Shown here: in pieces, positions 23,850-33,700 of the stretch
How positions within the stretch are numbered: position 1 is the first letter of the stretch
Layout of the letters: the number at the start of each line of letters is the position of its first letter
Source: an uncultured Ferrimonas sp.
GTDB lineage: Bacteria; Pseudomonadota; Gammaproteobacteria; Enterobacterales; Shewanellaceae
Assembly (NCBI RefSeq): GCF_947489035.1
Contig: NZ_CANLCI010000012.1
Span: forward strand, 1-64,000
Direction: 5' to 3'
DNA length: 64,000 nucleotides
Notes under the pieces: generated by a model
Told to the model about the DNA's origin: nothing
Seen by the model: the letters and a program-made list of their open reading frames with translations, nothing else
Database searches by the model: none
Made by a program: the position numbers and the translations under genes

Positions 23850-25744
23850 GCCTTTTGCTCCTGCGTTATCGGTTGCAAGCCAAAACGCTGAGCCACTGCG
23901 GCGGGCACAACGATGGGCTCGGCCAACAGCAGCTGGGCGTAACCTTTGCCTTGGGGATCCACCCGCAAACTGGCGACACCGCCACCGCCCAGCACCTGAT
24001 GCAGTAGGAAATTAAGACTGTGACTGCCCGGCAGATAGAAACGCTCAACCCCCGTGTTCACTGCGTGAGCCGTGTCGGGGCTTAACTCTTGGGCCGACGC
24101 AAAGCCGAAGAAATGACGGAAGCGTTCGGCCACGTTGGCGCAACTAAGGCTGGCGGCAATGTAGGGCAGAAACTGCGGCTGACGGGCGATAATGCCCACA
24201 TTGGCGTTATCGCCTTTGTCGCCACTGCGTCCCCACGCCAGTTGCTGTAACGGCACTTGCACGGTGTCGCCATCCAGGTTTGCCGTGGGAATAACATGGC
24301 GAGCAACCCTGTGCGTTGCGGCCACACTTGGTGGGCAGCCCAGTTCCGCGTCGGTCAATAAACGGGGCTGGCTGCCATCGCCTAAATCCAGCTGCACCGC
24401 CAGCGCCGATTTGGGCAATAAGCAAGAAAACAACTTGATGACCGGCGAAGGTTTTGGCCGCGCCCCAGCAAAGCCGGTTAACCCCGGCGGCCCAGACAGT
24501 GCCATGCCGACCAACTCTTTTAACAGCACCCCGATGCCTTTGCCGCTGGGGTGGCGCGCCGCAATTTTCAGATCCACTTCACGGGCGTTAACGCTGGGGG
24601 CTGCGGCACCAAATTGGCTGTCGGCGCCGATCACCTCAACGCTGGTTTCGGTAAATGGCGGCAACCGATAACGCTTAAGCATGTCGCTGGCACGGGCCAG
24701 CACACTGTGGGCAAATTTATCGGCTTTGGCCGCCGCATCTTGGCCATAAATGGTAAAGACGTGACCGCCGCGATAGCCATCGGCGTAGGTAAGGCTGACT
24801 TTATAATCGCTAGGCGCGCCATGACCGCGGGCACCGGTTAGCCGCACCTGATCGTTATCTTGCTGGCTCAGCACCACTTCGCTGAAATCACAGATCACAT
24901 CCGGCAACAGGTAACACTGTGGATCGCCAATCTCATACAGCATCTGCTCAGCCACGGTGGCGACCGACACCAAGCCGCCACTGTCGGCCGCTTTGCTGAT
25001 CACCACTTGGCCATCGGCGCTGATCTCGGCAATGGGGTAACCCACCTGTGCCATCTGCTCAGACAGTTCGAGGTAATCGGTAAAGTTACCGCCACAGGCC
25101 TGAGCGCCGCATTCGATAATGTGACCCGCCAGACTGGCCTGCGCCAACAGATCAAACTGATCCCGCTGCCAGCCAAAGTGGTGTAAGCAAGCGCCAAGGG
25201 TAACGGCGCTATCCACGCAGCGACCGGTGATCACAATATCAGCGCCGCCCGCCAGTGCCGCCGCAATCGGGGCGGCCCCAAGGTAAGCGTTGGCGCTGGC
25301 GATGCGCTCTGGCGGAGGCAGCGCCGCGCCAGTGAACATCTCGGTGGGCTGCTGTTGTTGCAGCAACGCCATCTGCTCAGCGAGATCGTCGCCGCTGATC
25401 ACCGCAACGGTTAACGACAGCTTGGCTTCGGCGATCAACTGCCGCAGCGCAGCGGCACAGGCGTGGGGGTTGATCCCGCCGGCGTTGCTGATCACCTTCA
25501 CCCCCTTGGCGGCAATGGTGGCTAAATTGGGCTTCATGGCGGCGCTAACAAAATCGGTGGCGTAGCCCAGGCTGGGATCGGCCTGCCGCGCCCGCGCTAA
25601 GATCGACATGGTGATCTCAGCCAGATAGTCGTACACCAAATAATCGATGTCGCCGCTGGCGAGCAGCTGCGGGGTGGCGATGGCGGCATCGCCCCAGTAA
25701 CCACTGGCGCCGCCGATGCGGATCGGGTTGCTTGTATCGTTCAC
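23846..25744 (-). CDS. atuA: Acyclic terpene utilisation protein AtuA (DUF1446 family)
   Basis: A 632-aa protein of the AtuA/DUF1446 family. The N-terminal R-I-G-G-A-S-G-Y-W-G-D and Y-L-A-E-I-T-M-S-I-L blocks and the G-R-C-V-D-S-A segment near residue 195 are typical. The last 110 residues (G-R-S-G-D-K-G-D-N-A-N-V) correspond to the AtuA-like ferredoxin-fold domain. It is required for growth on citronellol/geraniol in Pseudomonas, with no settled enzyme activity. The GTG at 25744 is preferred over an ATG at 25795 because AAGGA precedes it by 7 bases and the family start follows. First gene of the operon. Confidence 0.88.
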   Translation of the reverse strand: MNDTSNPIRIGGASGYWGDAAIATPQLLASGDIDYLVYDYLAEITMSILARARQADPSLGYATDFVSAAMKPNLATIAAKGVKVISNAGGINPHACAAALRQLIAEAKLSLTVAVISGDDLAEQMALLQQQQPTEMFTGAALPPPERIASANAYLGAAPIAAALAGGADIVITGRCVDSAVTLGACLHHFGWQRDQFDLLAQASLAGHIIECGAQACGGNFTDYLELSEQMAQVGYPIAEISADGQVVISKAADSGGLVSVATVAEQMLYEIGDPQCYLLPDVICDFSEVVLSQQDNDQVRLTGARGHGAPSDYKVSLTYADGYRGGHVFTIYGQDAAAKADKFAHSVLARASDMLKRYRLPPFTETSVEVIGADSQFGAAAPSVNAREVDLKIAARHPSGKGIGVLLKELVGMALSGPPGLTGFAGARPKPSPVIKLFSCLLPKSALAVQLDLGDGSQPRLLTDAELGCPPSVAATHRVARHVIPTANLDGDTVQVPLQQLAWGRSGDKGDNANVGIIARQPQFLPYIAASLSCANVAERFRHFFGFASAQELSPDTAHAVNTGVERFYLPGSHSLNFLLHQVLGGGGVASLRVDPQGKGYAQLLLAEPIVVPAAVAQRFGLQPITQEQKA

Positions 25745-25804
25745 GTGCCTGTCCTTGGGTGCGTGTTGGGTTTCGATACTGCGGAAACCGGTCAACTTAT
25801 GTTC

Positions 25805-25887
25805 TGCTCAGTTATATTGAGCAAAGCACTAGTGACTGGCAACCCCTTTTTGAAGTTCGGCTCAATTTTTTATATGCTCGGCTCAAT
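25805..25887. promoter_or_regulatory. Candidate TetR/AtuR operator in the divergent atuA-tetR promoter region
   Basis: An inverted repeat TGCTCA-7-TGAGCA lies at 25805-25823, and the half-site GCTCAAT recurs at 25860-25866 and 25881-25887, where the 9-mer CGGCTCAAT is repeated 21 bp apart. A TATATG at 25871 could be the -10 of the regulator gene. Known AtuR binds inverted repeats between atuR and atuA; the layout here is the same, so autoregulation and operon repression are inferred. Confidence 0.6.
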
Positions 25888-25912
25888 CAAGCCCGACAAG
25901 CAGAGAACCTCC

Positions 25913-26755
25913 GTGGCCGCGAACACCAGCGTAAATAGCAACAGCAAGCCCAAACCTCGGCAACGGGTAGAGGATCGTGAAGACGATATTCTTAACGCCG
26001 CCGCCACCCTGTTTGCTGAAAAAGGCTTTCATGGCACCAGCACCCGCGTGGTTGCCGCCGCCGCTAAGGTGTCTGAAGGCACCGTGTATCACTATTTCAG
26101 CAATAAAAACGCCCTGCTTGAGGGCATTTTGCAGCGCTTTTACCGCGATCTTACCGCCTCGGCTGGACGCGCCATTGAACAAGAACTGGACACCAAATCC
26201 CGCCTGGTGCGCTTGGCACACCATCACATCAGCCGCTGCTGCGCTGATAATTTTCTGTTGATCCGTTCGTTGCAGGTCTATTTAAGCGTGAATGCCGAGG
26301 TGTATCTGGATTATCGCCAGTCGAGTTTGTATCGCGTTAATCGCGATTACACCAAGGTGTTTGATGGGGTGATCCGCGAAGGGATCGCCCGTGGCGAGCT
26401 GGATCCGCAGCTGGAGCTGGGGGTGATCCGCGATCTCTACTTTGGCGGCTTTGAATACAGTGCCCGCACCCTACTGAGCAAAGCGATCACCAGCGACGAC
26501 GCCTTGGCCCAACACGCCCAGCGCTTGGTGGAGCCGGTATGGCGCGCCATCAGCCTGCACCCTCGCCCAATTGCCTCTACCAGTGCTGAAACCACCACTG
26601 CGGGTGTTGCCATTGCCGCGCATGATGGGCATGGTGCAAGTGCAGCCAAGCTCAGCCAACAACAAGCCGAAACCGCCAGTCGACTGGAAGCGGTGTGCGC
26701 CCGCTTAGAAGCACTGGCGGCAAACAGCGGTGCTCAGGAGGGTAACGGCCAGTGA
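25913..26755 (+). CDS. TetR family transcriptional regulator (AtuR-like)
   Basis: A TetR repressor of about 280 aa. The HTH domain reads D-I-L-N-A-A-A-T-L-F-A-E-K-G-F-H-G-T-S, then V-S-E-G-T-V-Y-H-Y-F-S-N-K. Divergently oriented from the atu-like operon, it most likely controls it, with an acyl-CoA or terpenoid inducer (inferred). The start is uncertain: GTG 25913 fits a promoter at about 25871, but ATG 25874 and an ATG at 25745 are in frame. A C-terminal tail of some 60 residues rich in Ala, Thr and Gln goes beyond the usual ligand domain. Confidence 0.82.
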   Translation: MAANTSVNSNSKPKPRQRVEDREDDILNAAATLFAEKGFHGTSTRVVAAAAKVSEGTVYHYFSNKNALLEGILQRFYRDLTASAGRAIEQELDTKSRLVRLAHHHISRCCADNFLLIRSLQVYLSVNAEVYLDYRQSSLYRVNRDYTKVFDGVIREGIARGELDPQLELGVIRDLYFGGFEYSARTLLSKAITSDDALAQHAQRLVEPVWRAISLHPRPIASTSAETTTAGVAIAAHDGHGASAAKLSQQQAETASRLEAVCARLEALAANSGAQEGNGQ

Positions 26756-27255
26756 GCCTCTCAACGTTATTTACCAGCCCACGGCTTGAAGTAAGCCAAG
26801 TCACCTTGCCATTAACCACCACTGAGCATCAGCAACTGATCGACGCTGCCATCACCCTACTGACGCCTGCAGTGGTGGCGCCGCTGCCGCCCTACTTTGC
26901 CGCAGTTACCGACCAAGCCAGCGCTGCGATCTGGCTAGATAGAATGCTGGCCGACAGCACCTTGCTGCTGGTGTCTAGCCAGCAACAGGCCATCGGCTTC
27001 TGCTTCGCCTTCGCTGAGCCAGAGCAGGTGCACATCGGTTACCTGCTCGGGCAAGCGTATTGGGGCCAAGGCTTGGCGACGGAGCTGTTACGCCACTGGA
27101 TCGACTGGGCACAACACCACAGTTATTGGCAGCGGCTTATCGGCGGCGTTGGTCGTGATAATCCCGCCTCCGCCGCGGTATTACGTAAACTGGGATTTGA
27201 ACTAGGCCAGCAACAAGGCGACACTGATTTCTATCAGTTAATCTTATCGCGCTAA
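26752..27255 (+). CDS. GNAT family N-acetyltransferase
   Basis: A 167-aa acetyltransferase with the RimJ-like core H-I-G-Y-L-L-G-Q-A-Y-W-G-Q-G-L-A-T-E-L-L and the following N-P-A-S-A-A-V-L-R-K-L-G-F. It starts with GTG overlapping the last codons of the TetR gene by 4 bp, so the two are translated as a unit. The substrate is unknown. A link to the terpene pathway is not supported beyond position. Confidence 0.85.
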   Translation: MSLSTLFTSPRLEVSQVTLPLTTTEHQQLIDAAITLLTPAVVAPLPPYFAAVTDQASAAIWLDRMLADSTLLLVSSQQQAIGFCFAFAEPEQVHIGYLLGQAYWGQGLATELLRHWIDWAQHHSYWQRLIGGVGRDNPASAAVLRKLGFELGQQQGDTDFYQLILSR

Positions 27256-27374
27256 GCCGCCACAGCAGGAATGCCCACATCGCCACTGCCGCTCGCACTC
27301 ATCCCCTTGCCCCGAACCACGCCAAGATAACCCTGCGCCGCCAAGGGCAGCTGTGGCGGGGGCAATTTGCAGCG

Positions 27375-28220
27375 ATGGCCAGCGATTGCCAGTTGTTGAT
27401 TGAGGATTGCCCCCAAGCCTTAGCGCAGCAACTGCTGCAACGGGCAGCGCAAATCACTTGGCGAATTGAAGCCAAGTACAGCCGCTACCGCTGCGATAAC
27501 CTATGCCACGCCATTAACCACAGCGCGGGTAAGCCAGTCGCCATCGACAACGAAACCCACCGGCTGCTGTGTTTTGGTCAGCAATGCTTTGCGTTAAGTG
27601 ATGGCTTGTTTGATCTCAGTGCTGGGGTACTGCGACGAGCGTGGCGCTTTGATGGCGGTGATCAACTGCCAACTCAAGCCCAAATTGATGCGTTGCTGCC
27701 GCTGATTGGCTGGGAAAAAGTGCAGTTTGACCAAAGCCAGATCACCCTGCCAACGGGGATGGAGCTGGACTTTGGCGGCATTGGCAAAGAGTATGCGGTG
27801 GATTGTGTGGCAGCGATGCTGGCGCAGCAGGCACCGCAATTATCGGTGTTAGTGAACTTTGGTGGCGACATCGCCGTGTCTCAACCCAAAACCGACGGCA
27901 GTGGGTGGCAGATTGGGATCAGCCAGCTGGGCATGCTCGATCACGCCAGTGAGGTGCTGAGCATCCGTGCTGGGGCGCTGGCCACCAGTGGTGACAGCCA
28001 GCGTTATCTTTTAAAAGATGGGATACGCTACAGCCACATTTTAAACCCGAAAAGCGGCTGGGCCATCAGCCAAGCACCAGCGCAGCTTACCGTGGCGGGG
28101 GCAAGCTGCTTGCACGCGGGTTTACTCAGCACCTTGGCGCTACTGCACGGCGCCGATGCCGAAGCCTTTATTGCCGCCCAAGGGGTGGATTATTGGCTCA
28201 GTCACTGGCCGCAGGATTAA
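27375..28220 (+). CDS. FAD:protein FMN transferase (ApbE family)
   Basis: Transfers FMN from FAD to Thr/Ser of target proteins, or acts in flavin handling. Motifs: F-D-L-S-A-G-V-L, L-D-F-G-G-I-G-K-E-Y-A-V-D (FAD/Mg site), V-N-F-G-G-D-I, and S-G-D-S-Q-R-Y followed by Y-S-H-I-L-N-P-K-S-G. The reading frame stays open upstream to 27228, and the residues just before this ATG (W-R-G-Q-F-A-A-M) look like the normal ApbE N-terminus. There is no ATG, GTG or TTG upstream in frame, so the true start may be a rare codon such as CTG 27333. It lacks a lipoprotein signal, unlike many ApbE proteins. Confidence 0.86.
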   Translation: MASDCQLLIEDCPQALAQQLLQRAAQITWRIEAKYSRYRCDNLCHAINHSAGKPVAIDNETHRLLCFGQQCFALSDGLFDLSAGVLRRAWRFDGGDQLPTQAQIDALLPLIGWEKVQFDQSQITLPTGMELDFGGIGKEYAVDCVAAMLAQQAPQLSVLVNFGGDIAVSQPKTDGSGWQIGISQLGMLDHASEVLSIRAGALATSGDSQRYLLKDGIRYSHILNPKSGWAISQAPAQLTVAGASCLHAGLLSTLALLHGADAEAFIAAQGVDYWLSHWPQD

Positions 28221-28891
28221 AGCGGAAACAGCGCCAACGGCACTTGATGGGCAATTAGATGTTCTTGGGTGCGGGTTTGCCGATGCTTGCCCATGGTGCG
28301 CAGGAGTTGTTCGCCCCATTCTGGTTTATTAGTGCGCTCTGCCAGTCCATTAAGGCTCTCTCTTTGGGCGTAAAAGCGCGATTCAGCACCGATCAGTTGT
28401 TGCCACTGTGGATGCAACAAATACTCCCACTGGGCTTGCTGCGGTAGCAGCGCCCACTCGGCACCACTGGAAATCGCGATCTCGATGCCTGCCGGATCAA
28501 AATCGGCAAACACCACCTTGTTAACGTGAGTGAGCTGGCGAAACCATTGATAAGCGGCGCTGGTGTGATTGTCGTTGGCGTCGCCGCGATAGAGAAACAG
28601 CGCACCTTGCAGCTCATCCGGCAACTGCAGTTGCGCCAGTGCCGTCATTACCGCGAGGTTTTCCACCAGCACCACGCAGTCATGCTCGATACGCTCTATC
28701 TCACGCCAATTGAGCATCACGCCACTGCGGTTAACCTTGTGGATGGGCAAGCGCAGACCATTTACGCATACGGTGCTTAGAGCGCTAGCCAGCACTAAAT
28801 CGGCACCAACGGGGCGACTGCCGCCCTTTTCGTTGTTATGGGTTTTGGCCAATTCGATGCGAGTTGGCAGCAGATCCTTGCTTTTAGCCAT
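28217..28891 (-). CDS. Short Toprim protein, MksG/JetD-like nuclease subunit
   Basis: A 224-aa protein and the last gene of the SMC operon. A Toprim-type metal site is visible: E77 in V-V-L-V-E-N-L-A, the strand L-F-L-Y-R-G-D near 98-104, and the D130-F-D132 pair in V-V-F-A-D-F-D-P-A-G-I. The same layout occurs in the nuclease subunit of Wadjet (JetD), which cuts DNA captured by the SMC complex. JetD usually has a large N-terminal arm region; here only about 65 residues precede the Toprim core. It begins 19 bp after the kleisin-like gene and overlaps the convergent apbE end by 4 bp. Role as the complex nuclease is inferred. Confidence 0.72.
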   Translation of the reverse strand: MAKSKDLLPTRIELAKTHNNEKGGSRPVGADLVLASALSTVCVNGLRLPIHKVNRSGVMLNWREIERIEHDCVVLVENLAVMTALAQLQLPDELQGALFLYRGDANDNHTSAAYQWFRQLTHVNKVVFADFDPAGIEIAISSGAEWALLPQQAQWEYLLHPQWQQLIGAESRFYAQRESLNGLAERTNKPEWGEQLLRTMGKHRQTRTQEHLIAHQVPLALFPL

Positions 28892-28910
28892 CGGTGATTG
28901 TTGTTAGCCC

Positions 28911-30161
28911 TTAGCTGGCGGCGCGAAAGCGCACGGTAACGTCGCTGTAGGTGAAGTTGTTGTTGGTGCCATCTTTCAGCGCTTCTTGCAGTTGCAGATC
29001 GATGGCCTGCTGCATGGTGATGCTGAGATTGCAGTAGTAACCAAACACCAATTCAATCCACATCTGTGGTTCCAGTTGCTGATCTTTTTCGGCCCAGCTT
29101 GGCTGCTGTTGTTGCCAATAGGCCAAGGCGCTCAGTTCGGTTTGCGCCAGCGCCAACTCGAAGTAACGCTCTACTTCATCCAGCGCCCAATCGCTGATGT
29201 AACCGAGGATCTCCAGCGGCTGATCTTCAACGGCTACCCCTTCACGGCCACGTTGATCCGGCTGGGCCTGACTGAGCTTACGCAGGTGCTGGACAATGCC
29301 AACTAAGTCATCCTCTTGGGTGCTAGAGCGCACGTCCGGCAAGCCGCCCATCGCCAGTTTCGGCGACAGTTTCAGCGGTTGCGGCAAGGCCGCATCCAGA
29401 TGCAGATCCTCTGGCAGTTGGTACTCTGGGTGCTGGCGCAGGTAACGCGCCATGCCCTTAAGCTGGTTGGCTTGTTTTACCTGACGGCGCAGGCGGAACA
29501 GGCTTTGGCGCATCTTGTCGATGGTGTGCGCCAAGCGTTGCAGTGCATCCCGATACCAACGAATAAAGCCGGTGATCTTACGGGCGAGTTCGGTAGGCGC
29601 GGCTTCAAAGATCCAGTCGTAACAGATGGCCGGATCGATCTGCTGCAGTTCGTTAAGCAGCTTTTGGGCGTAATCCAACGCTTTTTGGTTTTCCCGCACC
29701 TTGGCCCCCAAGGTGGCCACAAAACCAAACTGGCTGGAGATGGCGTAGTGCATGTTGTCCAAGCTGGTGGTTAAGCTGTCTCGCGCTTCGTAAGCCAAGT
29801 CGTCAAACTGATCGAGGTAGTGCTCGGCGTCATCCAGTTGGTTGTTCAGGTAGGAATCGCGGTAGTCGTCCACCGCTTCTTCCATCGCTTCAATCACCTT
29901 GCCCATGTCGGTCAACTGACGGTAGGAGCTTTGATGACGCAGTAATTTGTTCAGCAGCCGCTTTAGATCGGTGGCGATGCGGTAATCACCCAGATCTTCC
30001 TCTGGCCGCAGCAACTTGGCTTTGTGCAGCGCCCGCAACTGGCTGTCGCTGTCGCTGGTGGCGCTGATGGTGCCATCCACGTAGGCGGCGCTCAGCGGCT
30101 GATCCGCTTGGCCAATTTGCCGCAGCAGCGCCGCAACTTGATTGCGATCGTAACCGGCCAT
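28911..30161 (-). CDS. Kleisin-like condensin subunit (MksF/JetA-like)
   Basis: A 416-aa largely helical protein. The first 80 residues look like a winged-helix domain. A long helical middle follows (about 85-260, with E-A-M-E-E-A-V-D-D-Y-R-D and many Leu/Gln heptads), then a linker near 280-300 and a C-terminal alpha/beta part that could bind the ATPase head. This order is that expected of MksF/MukF-type kleisins, though sequence identity within that family is low and I rely on context. It starts at ATG 30161 overlapping the preceding stop codon (TAATG), so the subunits are translated in step. Confidence 0.72.
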   Translation of the reverse strand: MAGYDRNQVAALLRQIGQADQPLSAAYVDGTISATSDSDSQLRALHKAKLLRPEEDLGDYRIATDLKRLLNKLLRHQSSYRQLTDMGKVIEAMEEAVDDYRDSYLNNQLDDAEHYLDQFDDLAYEARDSLTTSLDNMHYAISSQFGFVATLGAKVRENQKALDYAQKLLNELQQIDPAICYDWIFEAAPTELARKITGFIRWYRDALQRLAHTIDKMRQSLFRLRRQVKQANQLKGMARYLRQHPEYQLPEDLHLDAALPQPLKLSPKLAMGGLPDVRSSTQEDDLVGIVQHLRKLSQAQPDQRGREGVAVEDQPLEILGYISDWALDEVERYFELALAQTELSALAYWQQQQPSWAEKDQQLEPQMWIELVFGYYCNLSITMQQAIDLQLQEALKDGTNNNFTYSDVTVRFRAAS

Positions 30162-30787
30162 TACAGCAGCAGCTCCGATTGGGCGCTGGGCTCTTGCACT
30201 TCCGGCAGTTCCAGCTTTTCGCTGTCGTTCAGAAACTCAATCAGCAGGTAGATCAGATCAAAGCGTGCGGTGGCGTAGTAGCTGTTGCTGCCTTGGGCGT
30301 GGCGCACTAAGTAACCCAGCTCTTCCAGCTTGGCGAACACGGTGCCCAGTTGATCCCGCAGCTCTAACCGGTTGGTTTTAAACGGCGCCATATTGGTTAG
30401 CCGCCGCAGTTGCTCGGTTAGGGTTTGATCGTGCTCAAACGCTTCCAGCAATGCAGTAAATTTGATGCTGTCTTTGGCGCGCAGTGGCACATCCGAACCG
30501 GTGGCTTGCAGCAGCATATCCAGCCACTCCACCAGCGGTCGAAAATGACTGCGCATCGAGCTAAACAGTTCGCTGATCTTCTTGCGGTTGCTGTCGTCCA
30601 CGCTGTTGTAGGTGCAGTAGTAGGCACCGGCGGATTCAAAGTGCGTTAGGCTGCGCTCCAGCTTCTGCAGAAACTCGTCTACTTCTTGGCTGTTGCTGGC
30701 CGATTGCAGGTACTCATGTTCATCTGGGTAGGCGGTTTGGCAGATCACTTCGCCAGCCAACAGGGTTTCAATGGTGTGTTTAAACAT
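30161..30787 (-). CDS. Small winged-helix-type condensin subunit (MksE/JetB-like)
   Basis: A 208-aa soluble protein with predicted helices and a C-terminal part (R-L-E-L-R-D-Q-L-G-T-V-F-A-K-L-E-E-L-G-Y followed by a short wing, S-N-S-Y-Y-A-T-A-R-F) that looks like a winged helix, as in KITE subunits MukE/MksE. ATG 30787 lies inside the last codons of the SMC gene (8-bp overlap) and is preferred over ATG 30802. Position between the SMC ATPase and the kleisin-like gene supports the assignment. Confidence 0.72.
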   Translation of the reverse strand: MFKHTIETLLAGEVICQTAYPDEHEYLQSASNSQEVDEFLQKLERSLTHFESAGAYYCTYNSVDDSNRKKISELFSSMRSHFRPLVEWLDMLLQATGSDVPLRAKDSIKFTALLEAFEHDQTLTEQLRRLTNMAPFKTNRLELRDQLGTVFAKLEELGYLVRHAQGSNSYYATARFDLIYLLIEFLNDSEKLELPEVQEPSAQSELLL

Positions 30788-33700
30788 GGGTTGGTGCCTC
30801 ACTCTGCTTGGCCGCGCGAGCTGCCATTAACTGCTCTAACTTCGACATCGGCACATGGGCCTGATAGATCTTGCTGTCTTTCAGCTTGTAGTGATTCTGG
30901 TAGAGCGCCAGCACTTGCCGATCGGTGGCTGGGGATGCCGACAAAATCTGAATGGCGTTGCCATCAAACATATCCAGCAGCAGCTTAATGTTTTCGGCCG
31001 CCAGCTCACCCAGCTCATCCACCGGCAAAATAATGCTGCTTGGGATCTTGCTGTCTCCCCGCAGCATCGCCAACAACCCAGCAAACAGCGACAGCATCGC
31101 CAAATAGGACAAGCCCGTAGAGCTGACTTTCTTCAGCTGGCGCGCGTTGCGGGCGCGTTTTACCTGCCCTTTCTCGGTGATCACAAACTCCAAATCGAAC
31201 AGATCGTTGTGCTCAAGCTGCACCCCTTCCGCTGGCAGCACTCGTGCCAGATCGCGCATGGCGGTGATCAGCTCTTCCGGGATGTCGCTGTTGGCGTCAT
31301 TAAGCTGATCTTTGGCCAGTTCATAGCACTCGGAGAAGCTCTTCAGTGGTCGCCAGTATTCCAGCTGATCCAGCTTGGTGACGGTGCCGACGCTGATCTC
31401 GGCAAAGGCTTCAAACTTGGCCAGCTCGGTTACTCGCTCTGACAGTTTGCGCCCCACCAGTTTGATGCGGCGATCGAAGTTGGCCAGATGCTGATAGAAC
31501 TCGTTGATCATGTTGGCGTTGGTTTGGATCAGCAAGCCGGTAGAGGCTTTAAGCTGACCGGCGCTTTGCAACAGATCCGTCAGTGGGGCGCGGTACTTGA
31601 GTACGGTTTCACAGCCTTCAAAACGGTCATTATCTGCCACCAACTTGACCCACGATTCATACAGGCTCGATTTGCCGTGCTTGATGCGTAAGGTGCTGGC
31701 AAAGCTGCTGATCTCTTTGGTGAGGGTTTTCTCTAACAGGCTGAACTGATCCAGATTCTGCTTTACAAAATCCGGCAGCATCTGCGCTTGGTAGCGCGGC
31801 ATGTTGCCATCGAGCTGCGGCTCTAACGCCAGTGGTTGCACGCTGGCGCTGGCGCGTTCCAGATGGGCCAACAGCTCGGCGCTGCGTTCCGCTTTCTGTT
31901 TGAGCTTATCCAGTTCATTGCGCTGGCTGCGGCGGCTGCCTTGATAGTCTTGTTCCAGCTGCTGCAAGGCGCTGTCGCCCTGATTGGCTTGCTGCTGCAG
32001 GCTCATCAACGCTTGGCCTAGGGCGTCGCGCTGGCTGTACTGCTTGCTGATAAAGTCGGCGTAGATCCGCGCTTTGTTTTCAAATTCGGCGCATTGCTGC
32101 AGCTTGGCGTTCAGCTCTCGTCGCTCTTGGTGGCGACGATCAATCTCGCCATCGGGATCGATCTGATCCAGCGCTTGCTTCTGCTGGCGCTTGTAATCTT
32201 TGCGGCGTTCGTTGGTGCTTGCGGTTAATTCACTTAAACGCTGCGCCAAGGTGTCCAGCTGCAGATCGCGATCGGTTTCGATGGTAGAGCGTTGTTCCAG
32301 AAAGCCATTGTGCAGTTCATGCAACTGATCTTGCGCTAAATCATCGTGCTGCTGCTGTTGCTGCTTCAGCTGTTGCAGCTGTTTTCGCAGCTGCTCTGCA
32401 TCGGCGTCCAGTTCAAGCAAGCGCTGTTTAATGGATTCATCGCGCAGATGGTGCTGTCGTTCAAGCTGTTGCTGCAGCTGTTCAATCTGCCCCGCCAGCT
32501 TGCGCTCTTGCTGCTGGTTGTTAGCGAATTGCCCCTGCCACTGAGCAACCTCTTTGCCCTGTTTTTCCAGCAAGGCGTTGATGTCACTGAGCAGCTGTTC
32601 TTGGCTGCTGTGCTGCTGTTCCAGCTCTGCCAAACGCGCCTGCAGTTGGGCTTCGTTTTGCGCCAGCGGGTTGGTGTGTTGCAGCGCACTAAGATCCAGC
32701 TTTACCCCATAGAGGGATTGCAGCCCGTCACCGCTCCAGTTTGGTGCCAGATCGGTGCGAGCCAACAGCTGCGGTGCCAGCAAGGCGCCGATGGTTTGCT
32801 TCCAACCATCGGCTTCTGGTTGTTGATCTAAGAAGGCGTGTAACGAGCCATCCGCCGGATTGAGCTGTTGCGAGACGGCGTCGCGCTCGGCGCTGAGATC
32901 CCGCAGACGGTTCTGTTCGGTGCCCAGCTTGTTTAAGGCGCGGTCGCGATCGCGCTCGGCGGTGCCAAGCCGTTTGTTGATCTCGCTTTGCGCCAACAGC
33001 AGTTCACTGCGCTGCTGCTGGGCGCTGGCCAACTGCTGCTGGCTTTGTTGCAGCCCCTGTTCGATGGTTGGATCCACCGCTGGCCGCTGCCGCGAGTCGG
33101 CGTTCACCTGCTGCTGGTGTTGCAGCTGCATCAGCTTTTGTTTCAGTTCGAGGCTGCGGCCATCTTGCTGTTGCTCTAACTCGCGCCGCTGGGTTTGATA
33201 ACCCTGCTGGATGGTGTCTAGCTGGCGGCTGGCGTTATCGCGGATCACCGCCATCTGCCGGTTCAGATCGCCATCTTCCTGCGCTAACTGCAGCTCCAGC
33301 TTGTGCAGCAAGTCGCGGTATTTATCGGCAATCTTGGCCACGTCGCCTTCAAGGCTAACGATGATCTGCTCAACGTCTTGCAGCTGCGAGCTAAAACGGC
33401 CCTTCTCATCGGCTTTGAGTTGATAAGAGGCGGCGTCATCGTCATCGAAGTTGGCTTTTTGCTCATCCAAGCGATCACACTCGGTTTGCTTGGCGTGCAG
33501 CTGATCCTTCACCAGCGTCAGTTCGCCTTTAAGTTGATCGCGCTGGCTGTCGTAGTTGCTCTCTAGCGCTTTCAGGCTTGCCCGAACCGCTTTGATGCTG
33601 TCGTCCAGCTGTTGTTGTTGTTCGCTTAATTGGCTGTTTTCATCCGCCAGCAGCGCCGTTAGGTGGCGCAGTTCCAGCAGGTGCTGCTCTAACTGAGTGA

